Part shown: in pieces, positions 5,475 through 6,353 of the stretch
Layout of the letters: each line of letters begins with the position of its first letter
Position numbering within the stretch: position 1 is the first letter of the stretch
Assembly: GCA_003096255.1 (NCBI GenBank)
Contig: PIXS01000265.1
Span: forward strand, 1 to 6,353
Direction of reading: 5' to 3'
Origin: Candidatus Bathyarchaeum sp.
GTDB lineage: Archaea > Thermoproteota > Bathyarchaeia > Bathyarchaeales > Bathyarchaeaceae
Length of the DNA stretch: 6,353 nucleotides
The notes under the pieces: generated by a model
Database searches by the model: none
The model's input: only the letters and a program-made list of their open reading frames with translations
What the model was told of the DNA's origin: nothing
Made by a program: the position numbers and the translations under genes

Positions 5475-5487
5475 TTATATACAAATG
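5475..5487 (+). promoter_or_regulatory. Promoter of the KaiC-like gene (TATA core)
   Basis: TTATATACAAATG is preceded by a BRE-like GAAAACC (5467-5473). The 13 bases are the same as in the amtB promoter. Initiation near 5503-5508 would give a leader of about 20-25 bases that contains the ribosome binding site. Confidence 0.6.
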
Positions 5488-5515
5488 TGCAATAATTAGC
5501 TTTTTAATTGAATAA

Positions 5516-5524
5516 GAGGTGATT
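5516..5524 (+). promoter_or_regulatory. Strong ribosome binding site of the KaiC-like gene
   Basis: GAGGTGATT is a full match to the complement of the archaeal 16S rRNA 3' end (ATCACCTC), with four bases before ATG 5529. It settles the start codon. Confidence 0.75.
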
Positions 5525-5528
5525 CAGC

Positions 5529-6269
5529 ATGACAATGCAACAACCATCAAAAATAGAATGGATTGACATCGGCTTGGACGGTCTGGAAAACTTTATTCCA
5601 GGAATTCCAAAAGGCGATGCAATATTGGTGCGAGGTGAACCAGGTACTGGTAAAACTATCTGTTGTTTGCAATTCCTTTACAGAGGGGCAAAAACCGGCG
5701 AAAAATGCCTATACATCACAACCGAAGAAACACCTGAAACAGTAATGCGAACTGGTGGAGAACTATGGTCTGACTTCCCACAGCTCATCCGAAACGGAAC
5801 AATAAAAGTAGTGAACCTGTCAATCACTGCAAGCTATGCAAGCGAATACTGTTTGGTTGACAAATCGGAAGCCATGGACATCGTTGCAAAAGGACTAAAA
5901 GCACAACCAGATGCCCAAAGAATCGTAATTGACTCGTTGTCTTCGTTAGCAAGGCGGTTATCTGACTCTGATGAATTCCGACAAGTTTTCATGAAGATAC
6001 TAATGGAAACCAAGGCCCAAGGAGCAACAACACTCTTTAGTGCTGAAGGTATTCCTCCGGCTCCCGGAATCACCGAATACCTTGTAGATCACTTGATTTA
6101 TCTTGATTACCGAAAACACGACGTCGTATGGACACGAGTTTTCCTACTTCGTAAGTCTAGAAGTGTTCCCCTTAAACCTCAAGTACTTAAACTAAACATA
6201 AAAGCCGGTGGGCTTTCAGTGGAAGAGATTCCGTTCTCGCTGAAGCCTGTATGGTTCGGCGGAGACTAG
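5529..6269 (+). CDS. KaiC-like RecA-superfamily ATPase, single domain
   Basis: Member of the KaiC/RadA-like ATPases (COG0467 type) that are numerous in archaea and thought to act in signal transduction, often beside membrane sensors or motility genes. The substrate is not known. The fold reads clearly: an N-terminal IGLDGLENFIPGIPKGDAIL lead-in, Walker A GEPGTGKT (36-43), LYITTEE with the Glu pair E66-E67 as likely catalytic base, Walker B RIVIDSLSSL with D135, and a C-terminal RKSRSVPL...KLNIKAGGLSVEE strand pair. At 246 residues there is one ATPase domain, against two in cyanobacterial KaiC, and no fused sensor domain. The circadian role should not be assumed. It has its own promoter, like that of amtB, and a very strong ribosome binding site. 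Another gene starts 13 bases downstream, probably in the same operon and perhaps encoding its partner. Confidence 0.92.
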   Translation: MTMQQPSKIEWIDIGLDGLENFIPGIPKGDAILVRGEPGTGKTICCLQFLYRGAKTGEKCLYITTEETPETVMRTGGELWSDFPQLIRNGTIKVVNLSITASYASEYCLVDKSEAMDIVAKGLKAQPDAQRIVIDSLSSLARRLSDSDEFRQVFMKILMETKAQGATTLFSAEGIPPAPGITEYLVDHLIYLDYRKHDVVWTRVFLLRKSRSVPLKPQVLKLNIKAGGLSVEEIPFSLKPVWFGGD

Positions 6270-6282
6270 CTGGTGAATAATA

Positions 6283-6353
6283 ATGTTAGATCAAGCAACT
6301 GAAGCTTGGGCGGCGTTCCAGCAGAACTTCTTCGTAGGATGGGCACCTGTAGC
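6283..6353 (+). CDS. Unidentified protein, N-terminal 23 residues only
   Basis: ATG 6283 opens a frame running to the window edge. GGTGA (6272-6276) lies six bases ahead as a ribosome binding site, and the gap to the KaiC-like stop is 13 bases, so the two are probably co-transcribed. The visible residues begin MLDQATEAWAAFQQNFFVGW, an amphipathic then hydrophobic start, compatible with a membrane protein. Too little is visible to assign a family. In archaeal genomes KaiC-like genes are often next to genes for sensors or membrane proteins, so its identity would be informative. Confidence 0.55.
   Translation, partial: MLDQATEAWAAFQQNFFVGWAPV

Larger units (their letters stand above)
5227..5528. 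other. Intergenic region: T/G-rich tract and control region of the KaiC-like gene
   Basis: After the hairpin terminator, about 150 bases (5254-5405) are made almost entirely of T and G, with T runs up to seven. This matches the tract after the methyltransferase gene. The last 120 bases hold an inverted copy of the palindromic element, two TATACAAAT sequences 32 bp apart (5446-5454 and 5478-5486) and the ribosome binding site. A 34-codon Phe/Leu-rich frame at 5303-5407 is best explained by composition. I see no gene. Confidence 0.7.

Overview
The window looks like a piece of an archaeal chromosome, probably from an uncultivated mesophilic lineage in or near the Bathyarchaeia/TACK group. That placement is an inference; no rRNA or other phylogenetic marker is present. 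The archaeal signs are promoters with TATA boxes (TTATATACAAATG twice), perfect or near-perfect GAGGTGAT-type ribosome binding sites, T-rich 3' tracts in place of most hairpin terminators, GTG/TTG starts and a stand-alone KaiC-like ATPase. All recognisable genes lie on the + strand.

Positions 1-1800 are housekeeping. They hold the C-terminal half of an ECF-type transporter S component (cut by the window edge), a short and divergent NAD kinase, and, 19 bases further on, a cytoplasmic glycerophosphodiester phosphodiesterase. The last two probably form an operon.

Positions 1801-3580 look like a small defence or accessory insert. An AT-rich gene encodes a 188-residue PD-(D/E)XK nuclease of the type I/IIG restriction N-terminal kind. 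It is followed by a beta-class DNA methyltransferase with SPPYN and DPFMGIG motifs, a TTG start and its own promoter. The pair could be a compact restriction-modification system or the remnant of a larger one.

Positions 3581-6353 are dominated by an ammonium transporter (amtB family) and a single-domain KaiC/RadA-like ATPase, the latter followed at 13 bases by the start of an unidentified gene. The amtB promoter region carries a series of palindromes of the form TGAA-N6-TTCA, three of them with centres 30 and 40 bp apart (same helical face), and one lies just downstream of the TATA box. The same 14-mer, inverted, lies upstream of the KaiC-like gene, whose TATA core is identical to that of amtB over 13 bases. 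The spacing recalls the GGAA-N6-TTCC operator of the archaeal nitrogen repressor NrpR, so I propose that the two transcription units are co-regulated, possibly by nitrogen status. No glnK/PII gene lies next to amtB in this window, and the transporter carries an unusual Cys/His cluster in a predicted cytoplasmic loop. These are the most interesting features of the window.

No tRNA, rRNA, CRISPR array, insertion sequence or attachment site was recognised.
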